Assembly (NCBI GenBank): GCA_003290165.1
Contig: QNQO01000551.1
Location: 1-64,000, forward strand
Length of the DNA stretch: 64,000 nucleotides
Source: Berberis thunbergii
Taxonomy: Eukaryota > Streptophyta > Magnoliopsida > Ranunculales > Berberidaceae
Direction: 5' to 3'
A program made the translations under genes and the position numbers. The notes below the pieces were generated by a model that did not search any database, was not told the origin of the DNA, and saw only the letters and a program-made list of their open reading frames with translations. Shown here piece after piece: positions 1 to 10,217 of the stretch. Numbering within the stretch: position 1 is the first letter of the stretch; each line of letters opens with the position of its first letter.

Positions 1-386
1 TAGGGGTTTTCCCATTTCGAACCAAACTCCTCCGCTCGCTTTCAGTTCTTTGTAAGTCATTTGATCTAAACCCTTTTACTGTTTTTTTCTTAATTTTTGG
101 CAAAAATACTCATAGTAACATGATGGGGTTTGTTTGTTTATTCATCAAATTATTGGGTTTGATGGAGTTTCATCCATATTAGGCTTCATTTATTAATTTG
201 CTTCAATTTGTGCTTTTTGATTTTTGCATATTGTTGTTACGTGATTGTGATTTTTGGCTACTTGAATCAGCTATTAAGTTTATGTTTTTATATTTAGGAG
301 CTATTAAGTGAAACATTTTGATTAGATTTGGGTTTTTTTTTTTTGGTAATTGATTGGTTTGGGTTTGGGTTTTGTTGAATTTGCAG

Positions 387-511
387 GGAAAATGTGAGCA
401 GATGGCAGAGTATATAAAAAAGTTATCTAGAGCTCGAAGAAAGTTATCTACTTTAGCAGAAAAAGCTTCGCTATTTGTTGGAGTCTGCAGATATGAAATG
501 CACAGAAATAG
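387..511 (+). pseudogene. Captured exon-like fragment (41 codons, Lys/Arg-rich helix)
   Basis: A segment lies between a TTTGCAG acceptor and an ATAG|GTAATT donor and is open throughout. It encodes about 41 residues with an amphipathic Lys/Arg-rich stretch (MAEYIKKLSRARRKLS in the middle). Codon use and the flanking splice sites look like a genuine internal exon. It recurs at 7259-7383 and 14132-14256 with the frame intact. I cannot name the parent gene. Helitrons are known to capture host gene pieces, and that is the inference here. Confidence 0.45.
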
Positions 512-638
512 GTAATTGAGGATTAGCATTGTGTTTTGGTGCAATGTGATTTTGTTGAAAACAATTTTTCATTTATTTGATTTGTTGTTTTTTTATTTGA
601 TTAGAGACACAAACGAAGCATAAAAACCCATCATTTCT

Positions 639-821
639 ATGGCAACTTCCCAATTCCTCTGCATCTCATCTCTTCACACTTCCTTTAATTCTCCTAAAAA
701 AACCATTTTTCTGGCATTTGGATGGGTATTGTAGTTTTGGTAAAAAGTTGCAATTTTGTTTTAACCGCTTTAATCATAGCAAAGGTTTCCGATTCCCAAA
801 CTGCAAAAAAAGCAAGTTGAG
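639..821 (+). pseudogene. Captured first-exon-like fragment with transit-peptide-like N-terminus
   Basis: An ATG at 639 opens MATSQFLCISSLHTSFNSP, a Ser/Thr-rich start typical of chloroplast transit peptides, and the segment ends at a GAG|GTATGTG donor. Homopolymer indels break the frame differently in each copy (7515-7695, about 14388-14568), so no copy encodes an intact exon. A following piece near 1009-1090 reads as a short hydrophilic stretch and may be the next exon. This looks like a captured nuclear gene for a plastid protein; the parent is not identified. Confidence 0.4.
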
Positions 822-1150
822 GTATGTGTGGGTTATAGGTTTGTGTGTGTTGTTTATTTTGTTCAATTGTTTGTTCGTTTGTTTGGGTTATAGGTTTCTG
901 TTTCAATTTTTTTTTCTTCTTTCACCAAAGCAAAACAATTTGATTTTTTTTTTGTTGATCTCTTCTTATTTTGATGTGGTGCATCGTTTTGGGTAATTGT
1001 GAGCTTTCCTCCTCAATGTAAAGCAAACTCTTCTTCAAATGAAGATGCCACGCCTATATCCTTCAAGAACCTCCACAGCCGAGAACACCACTGGAGGTTT
1101 AAAAAAAAAAATTTAAATAAAAATCTGTTGAATTCTCTCTAACACTGTAG

Positions 1151-1288
1151 TCAGGGATTTAGAGTTTGGATGATAAGAGAAGTAAGAAGGAAATTAGAAG
1201 TAGAGATAGAGATAGGATGTCAAGGAGGTCACAATCTGGTTCTCATCGTTCACATTTGTCTGATCCATCACATAGTCCTCCTTCTTAA
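1151..1288 (+). pseudogene. Captured RS-rich exon-like fragment
   Basis: The segment lies between a CACTGTAG acceptor and a TTAA|GTAAGT donor. One frame, from 1163, reads DDKRSKKEIRSRDRDRMSRR and then more Ser/Arg/His residues before a stop at 1286. Repeated RS/RD dipeptides suggest an SR-type splicing-related protein as source, but composition alone is weak evidence. It recurs in copies A and B (about 8026-8164 and 14899-15037). Confidence 0.35.
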
Positions 1289-1398
1289 GTAAGTTTGGCT
1301 GAGTTTGCTTTGCTGCATTTTGTTTTGTTTTGCTTGAAAATTTAGTTTATTGTGTTTGAGGAAGTGTTTTTGATGATTTATGTGTAGAAGTGTAGAAT

Positions 1399-1521
1399 AT
1401 GGATCGTTACGAGAGTGGTAGTCATCGAAGACAAACTTCATCAATTTCTCGAAGGCTGCTTCGGCTCACCGACTACAATCCTGGTGGTTTCGACTCTCGG
1501 AGTAGTGCCAGCTTGATGGAG
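1399..1521 (+). pseudogene. Captured exon-like fragment starting MDRYESGSHRRQ
   Basis: An ATG at 1399 opens 41 codons ending exactly at an ATGGAG|GTACC donor. The product is basic and Ser/Arg-rich with a RRLLRLTDYNPGG segment. The frame and length are conserved in copies A (8275-8397) and B (15147-15269), unlike the transit-peptide piece. It could be the first coding exon of a host gene carried by the Helitron. The parent gene is not recognised. Confidence 0.4.
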
Positions 1522-2663
1522 GTACCTTAAATATCTCTGCAAGTTTTCCGTATCGTTTGATTAATTAGATGGAAATTTATTTCTTGCATGTGGGTACTCC
1601 ATGATATAACTCATCATGGATTTATAATTTTCAAAATAAATTGGATGTGCATGCTACACTTGACATGTCAAAATCTATGCTACCTTGAAATGGCAAGTAT
1701 TTTGTGATGTCTTTCGAAAAAAAGTGTTCTTGATGAGTTTTTCATCTATTAAATTTGTAGCTGAAAAGTGTTCTTGATTTGGTCGTAAATTTTTTTTTCA
1801 TATCTCTTCTTCTCACTCTCTCCTTTCATTCTTCAGATCTTTTTACGCCAAGTTAGGGTTTTGCATGGTGTGCGAGAGTTTCAGGAAATCGATTTCGAAA
1901 GAAGGTAAGATTCATCTTCTTCACGGGTATGTGGAATTTGGTCTAATGTTTTGATGGGTAATGTTGAATTTGGTTGAATATTGAAAATTTTGAAGACTGT
2001 ATATTGCTAAGGTTAATTGTTGAATTTAATTGAATGTTGTGATTGGGTATGTTGAATTTGGTTGAATGTTGCAAATTGAGACTGTTGAATTTGGATGGTT
2101 GATTGTTCCAAAAGTTTATAAAGGTTTAAATAGGGTATTCACAATTTCATGGTTTCTTGAATTTTTTTTCTGTGTTCCATTTTCCCTGAAGTTTGATGCT
2201 CATAATCTCTTGGTTTTTGGTGTGTGGAGTTATTATGTGGTGTTTATGGCATTGATTGCCATTATAAATTTTTATGACAGGTTCATACAGGTTTCAATAT
2301 TGAAAAATACAGAGGAACTCTGTCGAAATTTTGATTTTTTAATTGTTCAATATTGATTTGCCTATGACATGTTCAAATAAATACTTTATTCAAAAAATGA
2401 CATTTTTTTGGATATAATGATATTGTTTGCATGTCTCTTTGACTGTTAAGCTGACATTTGATGGAGCTTAAATTCCTTAGCACATTGGTTGCGTTGATCA
2501 GTTTTATGAACATTGTTTTGCCATTCAAGATTATTAACTTTTACAAAATTAATTCATCATAACTGTTGTAATAAACATTTATGCAAGTGTTTTTAGAAAT
2601 CGAAACAAAACCCCAAATGTGAGTATTCGACATAGCCGTGAAGGTAGGATGTAACCTGCAATA

Positions 2664-2690
2664 GTGCCAACGGCACGGGTATTCCACTAG
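2664..2690 (+). other. Helitron 3' terminus, partial copy
   Basis: The hairpin GTGCC-AAC-GGCAC at 2664-2676 is followed by exactly ten bases and CTAG. This is the classic Helitron 3' terminator arrangement. The next two bases are the TC of the following unit. Confidence 0.88.
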
Positions 2691-2735
2691 TCTATCTAAC
2701 ATTTCAGATGGGTTTATTTACTGTTCATGAACAGT
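2691..2735 (+). other. Helitron 5' terminus with 16-bp palindrome, copy A
   Basis: The unit starts TCTATCTAACATTTCAG. A perfect palindrome, ACTGTTCATGAACAGT, lies at 2720-2735. The palindrome recurs at 9592-9607 (copy B) and internally at 4720-4735 and 11595-11610, so it seems to be a characteristic 5' subterminal signal of this family. Confidence 0.7.
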
Positions 2736-2814
2736 GCAATGAGTGTGTTTATCCTACGTGGCAGCAATTGTGTTTATGTCAGAAGTTAAGTTAAAAAAAC
2801 AAACTCCCGATAGG

Positions 2815-3345
2815 TTTCCTCTCCCTCTCCTCTCCCCTCTCTTCCTCTACCCAAACCCCTCCCACCAAGCATCAAAGAAGAAGGACGAAAGAAGAAGAAG
2901 GTAAGGTGTTCTCTTCCTCTACATCTCCTCCTCTTCTTCTTCTCAAGATCTGAAATTTTTTTTTTTTTTTTTTTTTCAGGAGCCGATTGTTTCCTCACTC
3001 TCTCCTTTCCCCTCTCTTCCTCTACCCAAACCCCTCCCACCAAGCAGAAAAGAAGAAGGACGAAAGAAGAAGAAGGTAAGATGTTCTCTTCCTCTACATC
3101 TCCTCCTCTTCTTCTTCTCAAGATCTGAATTTTTTTTTTTTTTTTTTCAGGAGCCGATTGTTTCCTCACTCTCTCCTTTCCCCTCTCTTCCTCTACCCAA
3201 ACCCCTCCCACCAAGCAGAAAAGAAGAAGGACGAAAAAAGAAGAAGGTAAGAATTAAGATTCCTCTTCCTCTACATCTCCTCCTCTTCTTCTTCTCAAGA
3301 TCTGAAGTTCTTTTTTTTTTTTTTTTTTGTTTCAGGAGCGCTTTT
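2815..3345 (+). repeat. Triplicated 171-175 bp CT-rich splice module, copy A
   Basis: Three tandem copies start near 2815, 2990 and 3161. Each has a CT-rich stretch, a GAAGAAGG run ending in AAG|GTAAG (a good donor), a second CT-rich stretch, a long poly-T tract and CAG|GAG (a good acceptor). Each repeat is therefore a small exon-plus-intron module. Poly-T lengths differ between copies. The overlapping minus-strand reading frame is a by-product of the repeat. Confidence 0.8.
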
Positions 3346-3723
3346 TCCCTTCACTCAGAAATCCATAAGAGCTTTTATTTATTTCAATCAGGTTTGAATC
3401 TCCATCCAATCCCATTATTGATTAGAAATCATCTTCTAAACGATGTGAAAATTTTCCATTGGGTTTGTTGTTTTATGGATTTTGTAGTTTGATCTGGATA
3501 TTTTGTTGTTTCATCGAATTACGGGTTGTTTAAATAGTTTGTGTTGTTTATTTAGAGAAGATGCAATCATCAAATGGTTTCTAACATCGAATTACGGTTT
3601 CCATCCAAAGCAAAATGGTTTTCTAACAATCAGCAGAAGATGCAAATTAGTTTGATAAAGTCCTTATTCTTCTTCGTAAACTTATATTGTTGTTGTTGTT
3701 GTGGGTTTTCTAATTGGGTGCAG

Positions 3724-3837
3724 CAATTGATGGTGTCTCAGAAGAAGAATTGTGGGTTTTCTAAATGGGAAATTGCTTGGTTAGAAGAGGAAGACCAGCA
3801 AGATGTGCTCATGCTTCTTCTGCTGCCTCTTCTTCAG
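3724..3837 (+). pseudogene. Exon-like captured fragment (38 codons) in Helitron copy A
   Basis: An open segment of exactly 38 codons is bounded by a GTGCAG acceptor and a CAG|GTCAG donor. It lies downstream of the splice modules. The translation is rich in Glu, Asp, Gln and then Leu, and I do not recognise it. The same segment lies at about 10599-10712 in copy B. It may be a captured host exon or chance reading through the repeat-rich Helitron body. Confidence 0.35.
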
Positions 3838-4689
3838 GTCAGTCACTCTCTTGCTTTCTCCTTTATATCGTTTTCTATCTTTCTTCCAAAATTTGTTAGC
3901 TTGAGTAATTACATCGAACACTACCTCTATATGTTTTAGTTCTTAGCTTGAGTAATTTAAAAGTTCTGGAAATCATCTGTCTATATTTTCCCTTACTTCC
4001 AATCTTTATGTATCTCATGTGTATACATCATTGCATAAATAATTACCTCATCTTTCAAACCATTGTATAGTTAGTTAGCTTAATAGTTTCATATTCAATT
4101 AACAATTTCAGTCAGTGTATTGGTTGTACTTAAAGGAATTGAATAATTCTGCAATCAGGATGATGTGACAAGTTTTTCTGATTATTTGTTTGCATCACGA
4201 AGAGAAATTTTATCTCCAGAAACTGTTAGATTTCCTGGCTTTAGTCACCGTGGGCGACACAATCAAATACTAATAGGAGAATGATTGGGAATTTCTAAAA
4301 ACGAAACTAAATGATGTTGATACTTCACCATTGCATGTACACTCCGATGAGATGGGGGATTTAGGATTAGGAATTAGACAAATCCTGATTAGTATATTGA
4401 GAAACTTAACTAAAGGGAGCACCAATGAGGGTTACTACTAATCAAGAATATTGCAATGTGAGACACCATCTGTAGTTTGTCATTAATTAAAGCCTAATCT
4501 TCACCTAACTCCATTCTCTGCCATTTATATAATTGAATGAGGCAAAGTGATCAAAGTATTTCTAATCAATGTTTCCTCGAGCCCCTTTTGTTAGTTCTGC
4601 TGATTGATCAATTTTTATACTGTTTTGGTTGGAATTCTGAATAGATATGGATCTCTGTTTTGATTTAAGGTTGTGTGTTTGTTTTGATT

Positions 4690-4810
4690 GAAGTAAAAAC
4701 ATTTCAGATTGGTTTTTTTACTGTTCATGAACAGTAATTTTAGTGTGGTTGTCCTACGTGGCTAACAATTGTGTCAATGGCAGAACTTAAGCAAAAATTG
4801 AAAACCTCGA
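4690..4810 (+). repeat. Internal Helitron 5'-end-like block, copy A
   Basis: This block resembles the unit's own 5' start. ACATTTCAGAT, the 16-bp palindrome (4720-4735), TCCTACGTGGC and a following CAATTGTGT match 2699-2790 in the same order, with about 15-20 percent divergence. A likely reading is that the present unit fused an upstream segment to an older Helitron start. The equivalent in copy B is about 11565-11684. Confidence 0.65.
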
Positions 4811-4987
4811 TACTTCCTCTAACTCTCCCTCTCATCCTCATATGCACCCCCAACTCCCTCTCTTCCTCTTCTTTGAGACCTTCTCCCCTGATTCATCTCA
4901 TCCACTCCCCCCAACTCTAAACTCTCATCCATCTAGCCCCAACTCTCTTTCGTCACTTACTGTCACCACCATCCATGGTGACTTCAG

Positions 4988-5425
4988 GTGGTGACTACCC
5001 CTCTACAAAAGAAGGAGAGGCTGAAAGAAGGAGAGGCCGAAAGAAGGAGAGGCCGAAAGAAGAAGAATAAGAAGAAGAAGAACTTTAAGCAAATAAATCA
5101 ACCCCCGATGATTAACTCACTCTCTCCCCACCTCCTCCATTTCACCCTCCTCTGTGACTGCATTTGGCGAAGAAGAAGGTGCTGCCCTTCTTCGATTCTC
5201 AACCCTCTTTGCAACATTCACCAAATCGAATGCATCACCCCCACTTTCACCACCCTCAGGTCAGTCATCCAACCCAGTTCCACGACCTACCTCCTTCGAT
5301 CGACCATCAACTCAGCCTCATTTCTTAACCTCGCTACCTCTCGCCTCCTCCTCCTCCTCTTCTTCTTCAGATCTGAAGAACATACTGATTGAGAAGACAG
5401 GAAATCGGTTCAGATCTCCTTCTAG
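4988..5425 (+). pseudogene. Exon-like Ser/Pro-rich captured fragment in copy A
   Basis: A segment open in at least one frame for 100 or more codons ends at TCTAG|GTATG (5425). A plausible acceptor, GACTTCAG, lies at its left edge. One frame, from about 5154, reads as a low-complexity Ser/Pro/Thr-rich polypeptide with a run of eight serines. The DNA is strongly CT-rich, so open frames may be trivial. The counterpart in copy B is 11862-12299. No family is recognised. Confidence 0.3.
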
Positions 5426-5640
5426 GTATGATCATTCTTCTTCTTCTTTAGATCTCTTCTTCTTCTTCTTCTGTTTCAAAATTTTTTTTTTCTTTCAGCA
5501 AAGCAATTTTTTAAGTTAACGAATATACCCAATAGACAAAAATTCTTACAACAATTTTTTTTTTTACTTTTCAAGTTTTGATCTTACAGCAATTTTTCAA
5601 TTCTTACAGCAATTTTTTTTTCTTTTCAAGTTTTGATCTT

Positions 5641-6028
5641 GGTGTATTTTTGTATATATCAAGGGAAGAGGAAAAGAAGTAGAAGACACAAGATTCGTTA
5701 ATTTGAAATCAAGAAGGTCGTTTTTGCGGTAAATCAGAGATTGGGGCCTAGGGGTTTTCCCATTTCGAACCCAACTCCTCCGCTCGCTTTCAGTTCTTTG
5801 TAAGTCATTTGATCTAAACCCTTTTAATGTTTTTTTCTTAACATGATGGGGTTTGTTTGTTTATTCATCAAATTATTGGGTTTGATGGAGTTTCATCCAT
5901 ATTAGGCTTCATTTATTAATTTGCTTCAATTTGTGCTTTTTGATTTTTGCATATTGTTGTTACGTGATTGTGATTTTTGGCTACTTGAATCAGCTATTAA
6001 GTTTATGTTATTATATTTAGGAGCTACT
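5641..6028 (+). repeat. Intra-Helitron duplication, left arm, copy A
   Basis: About 390 bp recur at 6769-7173 in the same orientation, from GTATTTTTGTATATATC to TTATATTTAGGAGCTA. The left arm lacks a short segment (AATTTTTGGCAAAAATACTC) that the right arm keeps near 6965-6985. The two arms are separated by 740 bp of unrelated AT-rich sequence. Position 1 of the window falls inside the right-arm type. Confidence 0.8.
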
Positions 6029-6768
6029 TCAATTTTTATTTTCCTTTCTCTTGGATGTGTATGCTTCTTTTTTAACATATATTTACTGATAATGGCCTAA
6101 ACCCAATATATTTATCCTAAACCCTATACAGATAATGGCCTTGGAATTATGGGGATGGCAATGGGGAATGTATGGTTTGGCATTATGTATACTTCAAAGA
6201 CCTGTCCAAATAACAGTGTAAATGGCAAACCTATAAACCTATACCTCCTACCCCTTTCCTGCTTTGAATAAATGTGTAAAACCATACATGTAGATGTGGT
6301 TGAGAGCTGCCACTGCATGTAGACAATGGAGGCTGTAGCATTATGTTGTAGCGATGCATACAATGCATTCAATAGAAATGGCTGTAAGTGTGAATCCATA
6401 CGTATGTTAGCCAAAATCTATACCCATCAAATGTTGGTACTACATACTATGTGGTCCATTGGTTATCTCAATATGGGACCTTACATGAATGTTGGATTTT
6501 CATCATGTTATAATTGTGATTCATGATAAATGGCTTTATCCATTGTAGGGAGATTTACTTAAATGGATAGTGTATGGTTATTGGATGGTAGTGGGTCACT
6601 ACCTACTGAATTATTGTCACAAACATTTTTTTGAAGGATTCAACCTCTCTTGAAATTGTTGTCACCACCTATTGAATTAGTGCCACAAACAATTTTTATG
6701 AACAATTTGTTCCCTCCTTACAGCTTTTACTTTTCAAGTTTTGATCTTGGTGTGGTTTTGTCTATTGG

Positions 6769-7173
6769 GTATTTTTGTATATATCAAGGGAAGAGGAAAA
6801 GAAGTAGAAGACACAAGATTCGTTAATTTGAAATCAAGAAGGTCGTTTTTGCAGTAAATCATAGATTGGGGCCTAGGGGTTTTCCCATTTCGAACCAAAC
6901 TCCTCCGCTCGCTTTCAGTTCTTTGTAAGTCATTTGATCTAAACCCTTTTACTGTTTTTTTCTTAATTTTTGGCAAAAATACTCATAGTAACATGATGGG
7001 GTTTGTTTGTTTATTCATCAAATTATTGGGTTTGATGGAGTTTCATCCATATTAGGCTTCATTTATTAATTTGCTTCAATTTGTGCTTTTTGATTTTTGC
7101 ATATTGTTGTTACGTGATTGTGATTTTTGGCTACTTGAATCAGCTATTAAGTTTATGTTTTTATATTTAGGAG
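6769..7173 (+). repeat. Intra-Helitron duplication, right arm, copy A
   Basis: This is the partner of 5641-6028. It continues directly into the exon-like segment at 7259-7383, while the left arm stops before it. Confidence 0.8.
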
Positions 7174-9535
7174 CTATTAAGTGAAACATTTTGATTAGAT
7201 TTGGGTTTTTTTTTTTGGTAATTGATTGGTTTGGGTTTGGGTTTTGTTGAATTTGCAGGGAAAATGTGAGCAGATGGCAGAGTATATAAAAAAGTTATCT
7301 AGAGCTCGAAGAAAGTTATCTACTTTAGCAGAAAAAGCTTCGCTATTTGTTGGAGTCTGCAGATATGAAATGCACAGAAATAGGTAATTGAGGATTAGCA
7401 TTGTGTTTTGGTGCAATTGTGATTTTGTTGAAAACAATTTTTCATTTTATTTGATTTGTTGTTTTTTTATTTGATTAGAGACACAAACGAAGCATAAAAA
7501 AACCCATCATTTCTATGGCAACTTCCCAATTCCTCTGCATCTCATCTCTTCACACTTCCTTTAATTTCTCCTAAAAAACCATTTTTTCTGCATTTGGATG
7601 GGTATTGTAGTTTTGGTAAAAAGTTGCAATTTTGTTTAACCGCTTTAATCATAGCAAAGGTTTCCGATTCCCAAACTGCAAAAAAGCAAGTTGAGGTATG
7701 TGTGGGTTATAGGTTTGTGTGTGTTGTTTATTTTGTTCAATTGTTTGTTCGTTTGTTTGGGTTATAGGTTTCTGTTTCAATTTTTTTTTCTTCTTTCACC
7801 AAAGCAAAACAATTTGATTTTTTTTTTGTTGATCTCTTCTTATTTTGATGTGGTGCATCGTTTTGGGTAATTGTGAGCTTTCCTCCTCAATGTAAAGCAA
7901 ACTCTTCTTCAAATGAAGATGCCACGCCTATATCCTTCAAGAACCTCCACAGCCGAGAACACCCACTGGAGGTTTAAAAAAAAAAAATTTAAATAAAAAT
8001 CTGTTGAATTCTCTCTAACACTGTAGTCAGGGATTTAGAGTTTGGATGATAAGAGAAGTAAGAAGGAAATTAGAAGTAGAGATAGAGATAGGATGTCAAG
8101 GAGGTCACAATCTGGTTCTCATCGTTCACATTTGTCTGATCCATCACATAGTCCTCCTTCTTAAGTAAGTTTGGCTGAGTTTGCTTTGCTGCATTTTGTT
8201 TTGTTTTGCTTGAAAATTTAGTTTATTGTGTTTGAGGAAGTGTTTTTGATGATTTATGTGTAGAAGTGTAGAATATGGATCGTTACGAGAGTGGTAGTCA
8301 TCGAAGACAAACTTCATCAATTTCTCGAAGGCTGCTTCGGCTCACCGACTACAATCCTGGTGGTTTCGACTCTCGGAGTAGTGCCAGCTTGATGGAGGTA
8401 CCTTAAATATCTCTGCAAGTTTTCGTATCGTTTGATTAATTAGATGGAAATTTATTTCTTGCATGTGGGTACTCCATGATATAACTCATCATGGATTTAT
8501 AATTTTCAAAATAAATTGGATGTGCATGCTACCTTGACATGTCAAAATCTATGCTACCTTGAAATGGCAAGTATTTTGTGATGTCTTTCGAAAAAAAGTG
8601 TTCTTGATGAGTTTTTCATCTATTAAATTTGTAGCTGAAAAGTGTTCTTGATTTGGTCGTAAATTTTTTTTCATATCTCTTCTTCTCACTCTCTCCTTTC
8701 ATTCTTCAGATCTTTTTTACGCCAAGTTAGGGTTTTGCATGGTGTGCGAGAGTTTCAGGAAATCGATTTCGAAGAAGGTAAGATTCATCTTCTTCACGGG
8801 TATGTGGAATTTGGTCTAATGTTTTGATGGGTATGTTGAATTTGGTTGAATATTGAAAATTTTGAGACTGTATATTGCTAAGGTTAATTGTTGAATTTAA
8901 TTGAATGTTGTGATTGGGTATGTTGAATTTGGTTGAATGTTGCAAATTGAGACTGTTGAATTTGGATGGTTGATTGTTCCAAAAGTTTATAAAGGTTTAA
9001 ATAGGGTATTCACAATTTCATGGTTCTTGAATTTTTTTTCTGTGTTCCATTTTCCCTGAAGTTTGATGCTCATAATCTCTTGGTTTTTGGTGTGTGGAGT
9101 TATTATGTGGTGTTTATGGCATTGATTGCCATTATAAATTTTTATGACAGGTTCATACAGGTTTCAATATTGAAAAATACAGAGGAAACTCTGTCGAAAT
9201 TTTGATTTTTTAATTGTTCAATATTGATTTGCCTATGACATGTTCAAATAAATACTTTATTCAAAAAATGACATTTTTTTGGATATAATGATATTGTTTG
9301 CATGTCTCTTTGACTGTTTAAGCTGACATTTGATGGAGCTTAAATTCCTTAGCACATTGGTTGCGTTGATCAGTTTTATGAACATTGTTTTGCCATTCAA
9401 GATTATTAACTTTTACAAAATTAATTCATCATAACTGTTGTAATAAACATTTATGCAAGTGTTTTTAGAAATCGAAACAAAACCCCAAATGTGAGTATTC
9501 GACATAGCCGTGAAGGTAGGATGTAACCTGCAATA

Positions 9536-9562
9536 GTGCCAACGGCACGGGTATTCCACTAG
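9536..9562 (+). other. Helitron 3' terminus, copy A
   Basis: The same hairpin (9536-9548), ten-base spacer and CTAG occur as at the other two ends. It abuts the TC start of copy B. Confidence 0.88.
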
Positions 9563-9607
9563 TCTATCTAACATTTCAGATGGGTTTATTTACTGTTCAT
9601 GAACAGT
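9563..9607 (+). other. Helitron 5' terminus with 16-bp palindrome, copy B
   Basis: It is identical in layout to the copy A start: TC at 9563 directly after CTAG, and the palindrome at 9592-9607. Confidence 0.7.
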
Positions 9608-9686
9608 GCAATGAGTGTGTTTATCCTACGTGGCAGCAATTGTGTTTATGTCAGAAGTTAAGTTAAAAAAACAAACTCCCGATAGG

Positions 9687-10217
9687 TTTCCTCTCCCTCT
9701 CCTCTCCCCTCTCTTCCTCTACCCAAACCCCTCCCACCAAGCATCAAAGAAGAAGGACGAAAGAAGAAGAAGGTAAGGTGTTCTCTTCCTCTACATCTCC
9801 TCCTCTTCTTCTTCTCAAGATCTGAAATTTTTTTTTTTTTTTTTTTTTCAGGAGCCGATTGTTTCCTCACTCTCTCCTTTCCCCTCTCTTCCTCTACCCA
9901 AACCCCTCCCACCAAGCAGAAAAGAAGAAGGACGAAAGAAGAAGAAGGTAAGATGTTCTCTTCCTCTACATCTCCTCCTCTTCTTCTTCTCAAGATCTGA
10001 ATTTTTTTTTTTTTTTTTTCAGGAGCCGATTGTTTCCTCACTCTCTCCTTTCCCCTCTCTTCCTCTACCCAAACCCCTCCCACCAAGCAGAAAAGAAGAA
10101 GGACGAAAAAAGAAGAAGGTAAGAATTAAGATTCCTCTTCCTCTACATCTCCTCCTCTTCTTCTTCTCAAGATCTGAAGTTCTTTTTTTTTTTTTTTTTT
10201 GTTTCAGGAGCGCTTTT
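9687..10217 (+). repeat. Triplicated splice module, copy B
   Basis: This is the same three-unit CT-rich exon/intron repeat as at 2815-3345, in the next Helitron copy, with the same unit boundaries. Confidence 0.8.

Larger units (their letters stand above)
1..2690 (+). mobile_element. Helitron array, partial first copy (3' part)
   Basis: This is the 3' 2.69 kb of a non-autonomous Helitron; its 5' part lies outside the window. Position 1 corresponds to 6874 and 13747 in the following copies. It ends with a hairpin, ten bases and CTAG at 2687-2690, directly followed by the TC of the next copy. Known Helitrons have 5'-TC...CTRR-3' ends, a short 3' hairpin and no terminal inverted repeats, and all of this fits. 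No Rep or helicase reading frame is visible, so it must move with proteins supplied elsewhere. It differs from the next two copies mainly by single-base indels in homopolymers plus a few substitutions (for example near 1655-1665 against 8535). Confidence 0.85.
2691..9562 (+). mobile_element. Helitron array, full copy A (6872 bp, non-autonomous)
   Basis: This is a complete unit from TC at 2691 to CTAG at 9559-9562. It is preceded directly by the CTAG of the first copy and followed directly by the TC of the third, with no spacer. Internal order: a 16-bp palindrome near the 5' end, a triplicated CT-rich splice module (2815-3345), exon-like pieces, a second 5'-end-like block (4690-4810), an internal 390-bp duplication (5641-6028 and 6769-7173), more exon-like pieces, and the 3' hairpin. 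Small reading frames abound but none resembles a RepHel protein. The junction structure is that expected of a rolling-circle concatemer. Which enzyme mobilised it cannot be told from this window. Confidence 0.88.

Noticed and set aside
2786..3214. Minus-strand 142-codon frame in the Helitron (and its copy at 9658-10086)
   Set aside because: It is the antisense reading of the triplicated CT-rich module. The repeat explains both its length and its Lys/Glu/Arg composition.
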